Source of the DNA: Chondrosia reniformis
Taxonomy: Eukaryota; Porifera; Demospongiae; Chondrillida; Chondrillidae
Assembly (NCBI GenBank): GCA_947172415.1
Contig: OX359191.1
Coordinates: 7,859,130-7,923,129, forward strand
Reading direction: 5' to 3'
Length of the DNA: 64,000 nt
The notes beneath the pieces are model-generated. The model was not told the origin of the DNA, did no database searches, and saw only the letters and a list, made by a program, of their open reading frames with translations. A program made the translations under genes and the position numbers. Below are positions 38,501 through 50,906 of the stretch, one piece after another (positions within the stretch are counted from its first letter, which is position 1; each line of letters opens with the position of its first letter).

Positions 38501-41500
38501 AAGCTCAGATGTCTCATCAGTGGACTATGGATTTACCCCACCCACTCATGTCTCCTGAGCTTAAAGAGCTAATGGGTGGAACTGAAGTTCACTTATGAGA
38601 CAGGCCATTTTGTAGATTTGCCTGAGTTACTCAGTACTCACATATCATTTCTTGCCAAAATACACGTATATTATAAGTCTCTGATATAATAGGTTACCGG
38701 ATAGTTACTGAAGGCAGTTGCAAGAATGTTATTTGCTTCCATTTCTTCCATAATGTGTTCTGCAGCTTGATAGAGACCGAAATGACAGAAAGTCTTTAAA
38801 TCTGAATAGGGCTCTTTGTCAATGTCCATTCGCTTCCTACTAAAAGTCACATCAGTTAATGCATCCTTCAAAAATAAAAATTAAAATAAAAATTAAAATA
38901 AACCGACTTTGCAAACATGATGCATACGACTTTTGTACATTATATTTCTAGTAGAAACTAGTCTATACTCTCCTTCTTAGTCATGGTAATGGAGCTATTT
39001 CTCTTAGGGCTTTCAAAGAAACTATAATAACGTTATTCCACACATTAGCTTGGTGCAATTGACCCCCTGTTCAGAGAGTATATTATCGATCTTTACCTTT
39101 AAGGACATTGTGCCTCTAATTGATAGAACAATATTTCTTTTAGTTTGATCAAAAGTGACTGAAAAAGGCACTCTGTAGAACTGTAGAGATATAGACACGT
39201 CAACATCAATCAAGTCAAGCAGATGTGGATATATACATATACATGTTACAAGCTTCTATATTGAGGTATGCCAGCCTGTATTGAGGTATGCCAGCCTGTA
39301 TTGAGGTATGCCAGCCTGTATATGCAGGGTTTAACTTACTCCATCTTCATAGTTTGCATAGAGAATGTGACGTTCATCAATCCCCGCCTCCAGCCTCAGT
39401 GCTGCAGTGTTGGTCATCAGACAGTTATCGTGATGAATGTCCACAGACGCCCTATGATTAGTTCTACGACACCTAAATATATTATCAGATTACAAAAGTA
39501 CATCTCTTGGGCGTGTGGTAAGCAAACTAAAAATTGTTTTTTTCTATTTCTTATCAATTAGGTGATAATTGGACATCCTTAGAATGTCTTAGTGTACTAA
39601 CATACTCTCTAATAAATACATATAAAGTGAACATGTCTTAGTACTAACACACTCTCTAATAAATACATATAAAGTGAACATGTCTTAGTACTAACACACT
39701 CTCTAATAAATACATATAAAGTGAACATGTCTTAGTACTAACACACTCTCTAATAAATACATATAAAGTGAACATGTCTTAGTACTAACACACTCTCTAA
39801 TAAATACATATAAAGTGAACATGTCTTAGTACTAACATACTCTCTAATACATACACATAAAGTGAACAACTCACTTAGCTCGACCTAGGAGCTGACATAT
39901 TCCACAAGAGAGATTTAAGTAGACATAAATTTGCCATCCATACATTCCAAGAGCGTAATTGAGGTAGTAGTGTCCTTCTGTAAACATTGCTCTTTCATTC
40001 TAAACCCATTAAAATGGATGTATATACAATTGCTATGGAAACATACTTTGACATACCAGTTGTGAACATCAGCTCCTAACAATAAAATAAGGAGCTGTTA
40101 GACTTGTGTTTTATATGAGGTATGCTTTGAATTGGTACCTATGCCCTTACTGTTTTCTATTAACACATTTTTGGATTTGCTCAAATAGGTATGATTATCA
40201 GTACATGTGTATGTACTTTATACATATTTCTTTCACACGACTATTTCCAGGTTTCAGTTTGAGCGACTAACTAGAGATGTTACATATATAGGTTATATGA
40301 TGCACACTATATTCTTAATTGAGCTGGTTCACCTAACTGCCATCATCACTGGACCTGGTAACGTTTAAAAATCATAGTCCTCACGTACATATTTTATAAG
40401 AAATATATGATTCTTGTAATTTGTGTTTATCAAAAACTCACAGGATTTGAAAAATCTAAAGGTCTTGGAGATTCATAAACGTAACCTGGAATGTGTTGAC
40501 TTGGGTCATTCTCAATGGAGCTAATAGTCCACTAAAATAGGACAGTATATAGAACATATAGAACATATAGAACATATGCTAATCTACCAGTCAGTCTGTC
40601 AGATATACCCACAAACACAAACACTTATGAATGATTCATATTTGGTGGTAAAACAGCATCTAACAGAATAACGATAAAGGATTCACACAGAATCAAGTAA
40701 ATTCACACTTCAAACGATTACAGCTCTCCTCTGCAAAAACAAAAACTAAAAAACTAAAAATGGAAACCAGTTGTGCAACACACAAAGTCACACGACACAC
40801 CCACACAGGTCTGTTACACATTTAACAGAATATTCCAACAAGGTCCATTTAGACATTCAAATGTTGAAACAAGTTCATTTAAATACATATATAGTGAACA
40901 GAAATTGAGAAGAAAGTAACAGTACCTTCCTCATGTGCTGTAGCTCCCGTTCATAGTACCCTTGCACTTTCTGCTGCCTAAACAGCAACAATAACCCCGC
41001 CAAAAGATCACTGATGGTATAATCCTTATTGTGGAACATTATGGACAAAGCCGTGGACATGTCCTTAAATCCTGTTAGCACAGAATCATCTTCTCTGCAG
41101 CAACACCACAAAAGTCTTTTAAATTTTTGAGTGTAATAATTCTGCTCTAGCTGCTGCGTATAAAACATTCTTTGCGTTGATAGTCTTCTCCGGGTAGCCC
41201 TCTCTCTCCTCTTCTTGTAATAGTTGGAAGTTATAGAGGCGGTTGTCACATCTTTCTGCTCATCACTGCCTCCTGTAGTACCTTGTCTAACAGAATTCAC
41301 ATACAGAAGACTTTTACATCTCTCCAAGTGATCATCATCTACAACTATATCTTCCAGGTTTCCTGGGCCGCTGAAAATGTTGCACAGGTCAAAGTAAAAA
41401 AGGCTTTGAATAATAAAGCCAATAACAAAGAGCCAAGAGATAGCCACAAAGACTCTTATCACGGTGAGACTAGTTTCAATAGCTTCGCAAACACCATCCG

Positions 41501-42150
41501 ACTTATCAAGGTAAATATCATTACTTGCAGAGATTATTACTCCAAAAACGGCCACTAAAGCTTCAACGCCCACACTACAGTCTCGAAACAACACCAAAGG
41601 AAAAAGGTGCTTCCGTTTATGCGACTCAAATATAGTTCCTCTAGCACTGACACTCATGATGGCGGTCGTTATTCCAATTAGGATGAGCTGGTTTACCATC
41701 CAAGCGCCCCATAACAAGTTGAGCAATAATACAAACGTCTGTTCGTCCTCTTCTGCGCACTCAAATGCTACAGGAACTATCGTATATAGAATCACCCCAG
41801 ACACTAACCTGCAAAGGAAAATGAAATTTTAATCTCATGTCCTTATGTCCTTATTACGCTATGCGACGGAACCAAGGAAAACGGTATAGTTTTGCATTAC
41901 AAGACGTCTGAACAAAGCTAGGTTGACGCATCTTTGCTGTACAGGCCAAGAGTGGGTAATTTACGACCGTAGACTTAGATTAAAGCTGGTAGGATGGTAG
42001 TGCATTCACTGCGCGATATAACTTGTCTGTAGCGTGCACCGGATCACGGACTCACCAAATTACTCTAATACATATCTTGAGAGCAGAAGAGAACACTAAG
42101 TCGTCACCAGCCGTGTTCAATCGCTTTCCACAATACCTCAATGCAGGCAT
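35554..42150 (-). CDS. sn-1-specific diacylglycerol lipase, paralogue B
   Basis: Tandem partner of the lipase at 30455-35220. Exons (minus): 42150-42056, 41808-40926, 40531-40442, 39999-39875, 39472-39340, 39180-39097, 38865-38698, 38264-38068, 37743-37671, 36967-36702, 35770-35554; 776 residues. Eight of the eleven exons have exactly the same length as in paralogue A and all splice phases agree. N-terminus MPALRYCGKRLNTAGDDLVF, then four helices; WLVSGVILYTIVPV begins helix 1. Catalytic residues are Ser in GHSLGAG, Asp in GNDTIGR and His in LLDHVPGAV. Most exons are strongly diverged from paralogue A at the protein level, but 38107-38248 in exon 8 is base-for-base identical to 31626-31767. 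Both paralogues look functional. The start lies 190 bp from the stop of the Roc-COR gene. Confidence 0.93.
36138..36296. mobile_element. Small inverted-repeat element in the last lipase B intron
   Basis: Arms of about 42-45 bp: 36138-36180 and the inverted copy ending at 36296, sharing TATCTTTGGGATGGTACATC and CGACTTTTGAGC. The centre has GATCTTCTTCAGTGACTGAAGAAGATC-like symmetry followed by GAGTC and AAAAC, again reminiscent of CTGA-GA..stem..AAAC. No open frame. Confidence 0.75.
37922..38035 (+). repeat. Copy of the dispersed GAAAACTCTT/AGGTTTAGTTCC element
   Basis: A family member in a lipase B intron. Other members: 3728-3860 (minus), 33400-33530, 45236-45302, 45626-45800, 46310-46440 (minus), 62630-62875 and 63950-64000 (cut by the window). 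Shared words are CCAGTGGAG, AGGAGAAAACTCTTGTATCC, TCTCACTAGGTTTAGTTCCC, TATAGG and TAGCATGTAGGAAAATGG. The longest copies start with CACTGATGA. Length about 150-220 bp, non-coding, no inverted ends seen; SINE- or retrozyme-like. Confidence 0.75.
39259..39318. repeat. 20-bp tandem repeat, 3 copies
   Basis: Three exact copies of TATTGAGGTATGCCAGCCTG in the lipase B intron, 21 bp from the donor side of the exon at 39340-39472. Confidence 0.95.
39594..39860. repeat. 47-bp minisatellite, about 5.5 copies
   Basis: Units built on CACACTCTCTAATAAATACA and GTGAACATGTCTTAGTACTA. The middle copies are identical and the edge copies carry one or two changes. It abuts the donor of lipase B exon 39875-39999. 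Confidence 0.95.
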
Positions 42151-42341
42151 GATTCGAATTCAGGTATATAGGTATCGTCATCGACTATTACCACTATCAT
42201 CAAACCACACTTTGAGTCAACATGAGATCACGTGAGCAAAATGATTAATTAAGACGCACGTTTCAATCACTGTTGCATCACCACAAATCTGTCAAATAAA
42301 ACAGAGATTACAAGTACATAATACAGCCATGTGAACATTTT

Positions 42342-45300
42342 CTATTTCCACCACAGTTTTAAGATGTTCGGTACTGATGAGGACGAAAGGTTTTCCAACA
42401 TCCACCTGTGATCGATTGTTATTCCTTTGTTCCAATGAAGTGTCTTCAAACAAAACTTCAAACCAGGAAACCAGCAATCAGTAATGCAGCTCAACTGGTC
42501 CTGCAGAAAGGAGAGGACGACCGGACAGATGTCTTTGAGGCTGTCAGTTTGTAGAGGGAACATCAACGGGCGTACAGACTGCACATGAGGGACGCTACTC
42601 TTGAACATTTTGGATAAAAAGTCTGGAACTTTGTTATTGGGAAGATCAGTTTTAATGCTTTTCTTCCATTCAATGAAGACTACCCTGTCATTACACTTGA
42701 TATCATAGTTGGACATCACAGAGCCGCAATTCTGACAGAGAATACCGGGGCTATCACGACTGTATGCAGGAGTTTCAGTGTGGAGGGGCTGCCCACACTG
42801 TAGACAAGTGGTTGAAATGACTGGTTCCGATGATTCAACCACCTTGTCTTCCAACTCTACCTTTCTACAGTCTTTACATGTAATTGAGTCAGTAAATTTT
42901 TCAACTCGAAAAGTGACAGACTTTGAATCAAGCACCAACAGCAAATGAGTATAATTGGTGAGCTGAAAGTGAGATTTGGCTTGCCAAAGGACAGGGAGGA
43001 AGGCAATGTTGGACCTACAGATGCTTGTCACCAGCTGATTGTATGCAGCCCAGGGGAACGGCATGCCATCTCTAGTGAAAGTCAACCACTCCACTTCTCC
43101 ATCTGCCCTAGCTGGGCAGGGAAAGAATCCTCTATCCGGAGTGGGTGTCTGGACGAGGGATGGAATAATGAAGTGAGGGTGCTTTGAGTTGAGCTGAGGG
43201 TGAGAGCAGAGAATATTCATGGCATCGAATAGGTACATGGCCACGTTGAAATCAAGGGTAGGGCGGTCAATTTCATAAAGAAGGGACAGAAGCAGCTTTG
43301 GGAAACAGCCACTCATCTTACAAGCATTGTACTTGGATCTGAAATCTTCGTCCAGAAGCTTACTGGGTTCCCTAAGTAGAGTAGCCAGTGATTCTAGGAG
43401 TGACTGAGGATGCAGAAACACAAGGTTTCGCAACTGAGGGTGCCTATAAAAGTACAACACAAGGCCAGTGCTGTGAAGGTAACGCAGAGCAACTTCTAGC
43501 ACGGTCTTGTCAACAGCAATAACCTCGTCCTTGTAAAGTAGTTCTAGGAGAAGATCCACAACTATAAAGGATAGTTTCGGGCTCTTCTGTTGAAGCTGAC
43601 TCATAAAGATGTAAATCTTGTTGAAGGCTAGAGGAATAAAGTGAGCAAAATGGTAGAAATTCCTGCACACTTGAAGATCCAACTGTCGTCGTACAATGTC
43701 AAAATTTCTGGTTGAAAAGTGCAATCTTTTTCTTTCATCTAAACTGCTAACGGGAATTGGCAACAGGTCTGCATTTGCTCTGTCTTTATTCTTCTCTTGG
43801 AAAATGTGGTACTTTGCTTTAGGGACCAACTCCTGTAGAGGTTCACAGATACACTGTAGACTAGACTGTGCCTCGTCGACCTTTGACCCTAGCAACAAAA
43901 TGACAGGTAACTGGGGATGGTGGGGTTCAAAGTGGAATGGAAACTGGAGCTCATTTGAAGGGGAGGCTGTGGCAGTGACTGTAGCAATCCACTCTGCTGC
44001 CACCTCTATCCCAGTTAACGGGTTCAAATCACAATTGATTATACCAGCCGACAGCCAGGATTTGCAAGTGTCGTTCAGATCAGTGCTAGTGTCAAGCGCA
44101 AGCAAAAAGATGTGGCTTTGTGAGAAGATGAGAGGCAAAAGTGTGATCAACAAGGGTTCTCCACTGATCTCTGACAAGCTCATCAGACAACTGTCTGTAC
44201 GCAGGGGAGCACTGGTTTCCCTGGAAAAGGCGGGCAGTTGTAATGGCTTATTTCTCAGCGGCCACCATTTGAAGATGTTGTTCAGCTGAGATCTGGGAAG
44301 GCATTTTAAAAGTGATATATTGAAGGTTTTGTTGGGATCAGTAACACAGTACGTCTTCGGTCTCTTGTCACTAAGGGAATCTGCTCCATCATTGACAGTG
44401 GGCGTGACTGGAGGAGACGGCGAAGGGTTCTCCTCAATAATGATATAGTCGGATATGACCTCCTGGATGGGGGAGGGGCTGGATAGAAGACGTTCACCAC
44501 TAGAAGCAGACTGTCCTGACATCATTAGGTTTGGGCTAGTCTTATCACTACTAATTCTCGTCTCAGGAGAAAATGGACGCTGAGGAGCCTCCTTTTGGTT
44601 TTCTTTTCTCTTTTTTTCTCTAATGTGGTTGAAGATGGATACCGTGATGAAGTCTTCAGTGGCAACTTGAAGCTTTTCAGTGAATGTCTCATGAGAAGTA
44701 GCCATCTTCCAGTCCTGGAACTGCTTATAGCCAATCTCACCAATGGACATGTTGATGGTAACAACAGGCGAGGTTGCTTGGAAACCACGGTCAAACAGGG
44801 TCTTCCCCAAAGACGTTTTACCTAAAGGATTGAAGGTAAAATGATGTCAGAAACACTATACGTACATAATTATTACATCCCCTTATTCTCTCAAAGGATA
44901 AAACTTCTTTGCAAACCCTTCTGAATGACCATTAAAAGATATTAGACTTTCAATAGATATGTACTTGTGTACTTGTGGTCAACATTGTATGGTAACTGAA
45001 ACATTGTTAAAACTGCAACATCTTTCACTAAGGCAAAATCTCCTGGAATCTCCTTTCAAAGTTCCAAGTTCACCATTTTCAATATTAACTTTATGATTGG
45101 TGTATACATTGTCAATAGGACGTGTTAACCTCAAAAAGCATACATTTACTTAATAAAGTTTTCCCTAATATTCATTAAAGTCTGCACATTATAGAGTAAT
45201 GATATGATTGCTTAGCATCACAGAATGGCCATACAGGACTCTTAGTGTCTGTCCCAGTGGAGAAGGAGAGAAGTAAAAGGAGAAAACTCTTGTATCCTCA

Positions 45301-46765
45301 TCTCACAGGCACTCAATCTCACCGGAAGCCTTATCGCCCAGGAGGACCATCCTCATTCGGGTGTCTGACCATCCAACTGTGGACATCACATGATGGTATG
45401 CCTCTATGATCTGCTCAGAATACTGGTTGATAGCTCGATATATCCTGTCATCTGGAAAGGAACAGAGAAATGTCAGAATTCCTTGGTATGTACAACAAAG
45501 AAACTGACACAAGTGGAAATGCAAAGAGTACAAGTGTGTTATAATAGCGGGTCTTACTATATAAACATTATGTGTATGTATGCTATTTGATAATGGATGG
45601 ATCAATGTGTAAATCTGGATGAGAAGGCAAAGACTCCCAGGATCACTGATGAAGGGAGAAATTTCCAGAAACAATGCTGTCTGGCCAAGTGGAGAAGAAG
45701 AGTAAAAGGAGAAAACTCTTGTATCCTCATCCAAAACTCTCACTAGGTTTAGATCCCTATAGGATTTTACTCTAAAGTAGATGTAGCATGTTGAAATGGT
45801 GTGTCAGATAATTCCTGCCTCACATCTCTGTGCTACTAATTATGTTGCTCTATGTCATTCTTGTTGTACTTTACAACATAGTAATAGGTTCTTCTTCAAG
45901 TTCCTAATTAGTACCTTGAACATTATTCCTTTTTTCAAGGAAAGTGTAAATATCCCACTGTTTCGCCTGTCTAGCCAAATCAGTTGCTGTTTGTCCCTGA
46001 TTATTCTTCAGAGCAAGATTAGCCCCATTTCGCACCAGCACCCTTACCGTCTCCAAGCTGCCCTTTCTTATAGCAAAGTGCAGAGCGGTCCAGCCACTGG
46101 AGTCCTTCCAGTCAATGACCGCCAACCCTCCGTCACCTGAAGAGAAATACATCCAACATTCAATAGTTCTGCATCTACTTTTCCAAAGACATATGGTTGT
46201 GTTAGAAAATTGAAAAGGATGATATATCACTTTAGAATATAAAATCGTTTAAATCCACCTCATGACCAGCCCTGCTAACTACTATATCTGGACAGGAATG
46301 AGTAGTCTAAACACCACTTTCCTACATATGTAACCCATGACTAATAGCTTATTATACAAACTGAGAATTACGCCTAGACAGCCTTCGATGAGGATACAAG
46401 TCTTCTCCTTGTTCTTCTGCTCCACTGGACAGCTTTTACTTGGATTGTATTTCAGTAAAAGAGAAAGGCTTGATTAATGCAGCGTACTACTCACTGAGGA
46501 GGCGTTGTACGGCTTTACTGTGCCCTCTGACAGCTGCTCTGTGGATGGGGGTGTGTTTCAGAGCGTCTACAATATCGCATCTGGCCCCCGCCCCAGTTAG
46601 CAGGCGACATACATCCGGGTTACCTCCATCTGCAGCTACGTGAAGAAGCGTATCGTTGTAGTCTCTCGGATTGTTGACGTGTCTCTTGTTCTCGGGATCC
46701 CTCAGGATCTCTGTCAGTTGCTCTGTGTTTCCTTCCCTCACAGTGGAGAAGAGGTTGGAAGACAT
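42342..46765 (-). CDS. Ankyrin / Roc-COR-like P-loop GTPase (ROCO family) with C-terminal Cys pairs
   Basis: 1,033 residues. Exons (minus): 46765-46495, 46136-45915, 45451-45323, 44821-42342; all internal introns are phase 1. Residues 1-165 are ankyrin repeats (DTLLHVAADGGNPDVCRLLT, HTPIHRAAVRGHSKAVQRLL, WTALHFAIRKGSLETVRVLV). The P-loop GDKASGKTS (about 203-211) is split by intron 3. A G4-like GSKVD occurs downstream. A COR-like segment follows: LRYLHSTGLVLYFYRHPQLR..VFLHPQSLLESLATLL. A Ser/Pro-rich insert of about 80 residues separates G1 from the rest of the domain. Near the C-terminus four Cys pairs (CKDC, CLQC, CQNC spaced over about 55 residues) resemble a zinc ribbon. No kinase or LRR domain is seen, so it is unlike LRRK and DAPK in full architecture. 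Head-to-head with the NB-ARC gene. Confidence 0.78.
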
Positions 46766-46887
46766 TTTTAATGCAAACTACCATCATCGAGATTTTCGGC
46801 TGCGCGAGACTAATGTGGTCTACCCTAATATGGTTACGAGGAGGCTTGGCAAGCTATATAGCTATCATACATTTGACTCAAAGAAAT
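46766..46887. promoter_or_regulatory. Compact bidirectional promoter, ROCO / NB-ARC genes
   Basis: The start codon of the Roc-COR gene (46763-46765) and the preferred start of the NB-ARC gene (46888) are 122 bp apart. An in-frame upstream ATG at 46771 would put the two starts only 5 bp apart. The segment must hold both promoters and 5' UTRs. No TATA box of good quality was seen. Confidence 0.5.
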
Positions 46888-49800
46888 ATGACAGCGAAAG
46901 GCATTCTAAAGCCAAATTACGCAAAACTTATAGACCGTTTGGACCTCCCTAAGGTTTGCAACCATCTGTATGAAAAGGATCTTGTTAAAGATGATTTGAA
47001 AGAGAAGATCGAGAAATCGACTCGTCAAGAAGCTAACAAGCTATATATTGATTTTATGATTACAAATAGCACCATTTCCACTGTGAAACGCTTTGCTGAT
47101 ACTCTTATTAATACGTCAGAAGCTCTTGCTAATGAAGTACACAAGGAAATTGGTGAAGATTTGTTAGCTGCCATAAACAACCAACGTAAGGCAACCGACT
47201 ATAAGACTAGCTTACACGTTTAATCTGTTTTCTTTTAATTACTGATTTTGCACCCCCTTCCACTTAGCCTGCTTCGAAAGCGATGTCCAAACCTGGATAC
47301 ATTCAGGTGATTTGTTGCAAAACCAATGGACTAGTGTTATTTAACTAGACTAATGATTAATTCTATCTCCATGCAGAGTGGATTGAAAGGTTCTTGAGAA
47401 GTTATAAGCTTGTTGTTTTCCTGTTGGCAGTAGTGGCTGCTATATATATCCCTTTTATAATGTACTTGTCATATCAGAGTACTCCTCTAAAGTTACCTGA
47501 TTTTCCACAAAATTTCACAGGCCGAGAAGCAGAGTGTGATAACATTTTGCGATACATCACAAAGGAAAAGGTTAAGGTGATTGCTATAACAGGTGGTCCT
47601 GGATTTGGAAAGTCTAGTCTGTCGATTGTTGCAGGCTATGAATTGGCAAATTTGGCTAAGCAGGTTTGGCACATCTCACTCTCTGATGTTGATTCTATAG
47701 ACTCATTCATCTTGAAGCTAATGGGTACTTTTACCAATAAAAAACTAGAAGCAGCAGATAAGACTCAACTGTACAACTGGCTCTCGTCAATTAGCTACGA
47801 AACAGTTTTAATTTTGGATAATGTTGATCGCTTGACACTAAATGATAGTACTGTACGTAGTGAGTTTCAATTGCTCCTGAAAAATATGGTTGACCAGAAC
47901 AAAAAAGTTAAATACATAGTTACTACAAGATTTAGATTAGAATACACAGATTATTTTGAAGAGATACACATACTTGCCTTGGATGTAGATCAAGGAGGTC
48001 AGTTGTTACTAAAATTGTCTACTTCTACTTCAAGAGAGGCTATGGTTGAGGAAGAGTCGAGTATTATACAAGACTTGGAGAACATAGCCAATTTGACGGG
48101 AGGTGTACCATTAGCAATAAAGATAGTAGGAAGGCTTTTGAAATCAGGACAACTGTCTATTTCAGAGGTTCATAAGGAATTATCAGTTGATCCTATTGGA
48201 GCTCTAAGTTTAGAAAGGTTTAGTCCAGATGAGCAGTTAAATCGATGCTTTAACCTCTCAATTCAATCACTCAGTAAAATTGGTAGAAAGTGCTTTTTTA
48301 CCACTTCATTGTTTCCAGGTACATTTGACAAGGCAGCTAGAGACATTATTTTTAATATTATAGAAGATAGGCACTGTGTTGATCAGCTTATTGATCGATC
48401 TCTTCTTGAATATGATATACAAAGTAAGCGTTATTCTATGCATAGCCTTTTACAAGAATTTGCGAATGATTTTCTGAGGAATAATGGAAGTATTGAGTTG
48501 AAAATGGCATTCTTGAGTACTTTTATGAAACATTACATGTCTCAGCTAGAACATGCATATCATTCAGCTCAGAGCACAAGGAACTATAAAGTTTTATATT
48601 CTTCTCTTATATTTGAACGGCATAACCTTGTAAGCTTGATGACAGAGTTTACTAGGTATACGATTGATGTTGATGTGGGGGATATGTTGGTATTTGCAGA
48701 GAATATGTTTGACATTATGAAGGCTAGTTTTCCAGGAGAGGTATTGTTGAGATTTTGGATGACAGTCCAACACAATAATTGCCAGACTAAATCTTTTAAT
48801 AGGCTATGCAGTTACTATCTAAGATTAACTACTAAACTGGGCAAACTGCTTTTAAGGTATAAGAAATTCACTGAGTCCATTTCAGTATTGGAGAGTGGTT
48901 GGAAGTGTATATATAATACAAAGGAGCCACGGTTAGCGCAGGAGTATTTGTACTTGCCTCTGCATAAGCCTGAGGATGGTATTGCATTGGTATCATTCTT
49001 GCAAACCCTTAAAAAGGCATACAAAACTGTGAATAATAGTCACATGGTTAACGAAACAAGAAAGGCTTTGTACAGTTTTCTTACTACAGTAGCTTTAAAT
49101 ATTGAAATTCTCTATGGCTATTTTTTAGAAGACTTCTGTACAGATGGTATTGAGTACTTGCAATATGGCTGGAAGGAATTTGGAAGATTTAATAATATTT
49201 ACCAGTTACTACTGGGTCTTATGAGGTGTGATGAGACTCAGTACATGTTAAGTCTTTTACCAGAAACTACATCTCTCTTTTCAATGCAAGGTGGTGAGGA
49301 GAGTGTAAGTTCAGTTGAAATAGCTGTTGCCCGAGTCAAAATGGCAGGTATTTGTGACAAGATGGGTAACAAGGAATGCGAGATTGAAAATTTGGAACAT
49401 GCCATAGCCAGTGCTGAAAAGAGTAACAGTAACTCGATAGCTTTTTTATATAAAGCACATAGTCAATTGTCTACTTTGTACAACAGTATACAGATTGATA
49501 AGATTTATGAGCATGCTTTGGCTGCCTATAACTATTCAGTAATCCTTTATAAAGAACAGGGTGACCCTTGTTTTTCTTTTAGTGCTACAATTGTGCTTGG
49601 AAATATACTACTTAATTCAGATTTCAAACCTGGAGCTGATAAGTACTTCGAAGAGGCCTTGGAACATCTACAGCTTTGTTTAGCTACAGATCGATACAAT
49701 CCTCAAAAAGGTCACCAATACCAGCAATTTATTGAAGAACAATTGATACAATATTACTTAAAGAAGGGAAAATATATTCAGGCTTTACGGCATTATGGTC

Positions 49801-50426
49801 AATGGGCAATTCTTGATTACTCCAGGTATTTTAACAAATTTTTAGAGAATTTAGAGGGATCTAATGATACTGGAACTGAAGTTACACTAATAGACTCATC
49901 ACTTAAAGATTCAAATGAAGAGCCACTTAGGAAGATTATAAAACACTTTCAAAATAAAGCTGACTCTTTGAAAAAGAGAGTTCATAACTGCACTGCATGG
50001 TTTAGCATGCTAGTAGTGGGTATAGTGCTGTTTATTTGTATGCCAATATGTTACTGTGTGCTATGTCCTTTTTACTACAAGACTTTATCTATATTCACTT
50101 TATGTATTAACACTACATTAAGGATGCTTATAAAAGGTGTGTATTACTTCCATTATTTTCTGTACCGTGCTATACTTAATTGTAAATTAATTTTCCCAAC
50201 AAACTTTGTTCATGAAGGACTGAATCCACCTGTTCTCAATATCTTATATACCTATACCAATGTAATATCTGTTTCTTTTGTAGTATTTATGTCTCTACAT
50301 ACTTTACTAAATTCTTATTCTGATGTTAAATTGGTTCTTCATTATTTTTTTCCTATTGAAGATTCTACATATCCATTTACACATTTTAATTACCAGGTCT
50401 TTGTGAACCAAACAGTTAATTTTTAA
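46888..50426 (+). CDS. CARD-like / transmembrane / NB-ARC / TPR-like STAND protein
   Basis: 1,128 residues from exons 46888-47185, 47268-47306 (39 bp) and 47377-50426; phases close. Residues 1-99 (ILKPNYAKLIDRLDLPKVCNHLYEKDLV..) have the length and helix spacing of a CARD/death fold. A helix KLVVFLLAVVAAIYIPFIMY (about 123-142) follows. The NB-ARC ATPase has Walker A GGPGFGKSS (185-193), Walker B VLILDNVD (256-263), sensor YIVTTR (292-297), GGVPLAIKIVG (about 354) and an MHD-like MHSLLQEF (467). The remainder up to about 980 is helical with TPR-like pairs. Two more hydrophobic segments lie at about 987-1010 and 1066-1090. NB-ARC proteins of this kind (APAF1, NLR-like) switch by nucleotide exchange. 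Membrane anchoring at both ends is unusual. An upstream in-frame ATG at 46771 would add 39 residues. Confidence 0.8.
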
Positions 50427-50906
50427 TTTTTGTGTCTATTTCAAATGCATACCATTGCTCAAACTTCCCAGTTTAGAATTAGTTTTTGTACTTTATTAAT
50501 GATGCTGTGTAAAAGAAGGTACAGAACTATGCATTTATATAGGAGCATGCGAAGCTATACTCACATTTAATATACATAATACACTGTACTAATATACTGA
50601 TGCTTTTACCCTTCTCAGGGTTCCAAAAATTAGGACGCTCGCTATCTATATAGCAAGCACCCGCGAATTGTGTTGCAAGGTGTCAGCACACACGCCTCCT
50701 TAACAGTCCCTGACGTGCCCGCACACCTCGATAAGGACGTTAGCGGCCATCGCCAAGCATCGATATAACAATATCCGCATCGCACAAACACTTGTGGTTC
50801 TCACATTTGATAACACATGCGATATACAAATAGTTAACTGGGAGGTTTGTTAATGATATTTCAGTGCAAATGTAGCAACTAAAATCGTGCAAAACAACTC
50901 GAGCTC

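Noticed and set aside
39594..39860. CRISPR-like spacing of repeats
   Set aside because: Units are contiguous without unique spacers and the genome is eukaryotic; it is a minisatellite.
43696..44289. 197-codon plus-strand frame
   Set aside because: Antisense shadow of the long Roc-COR exon, which has clear family motifs.
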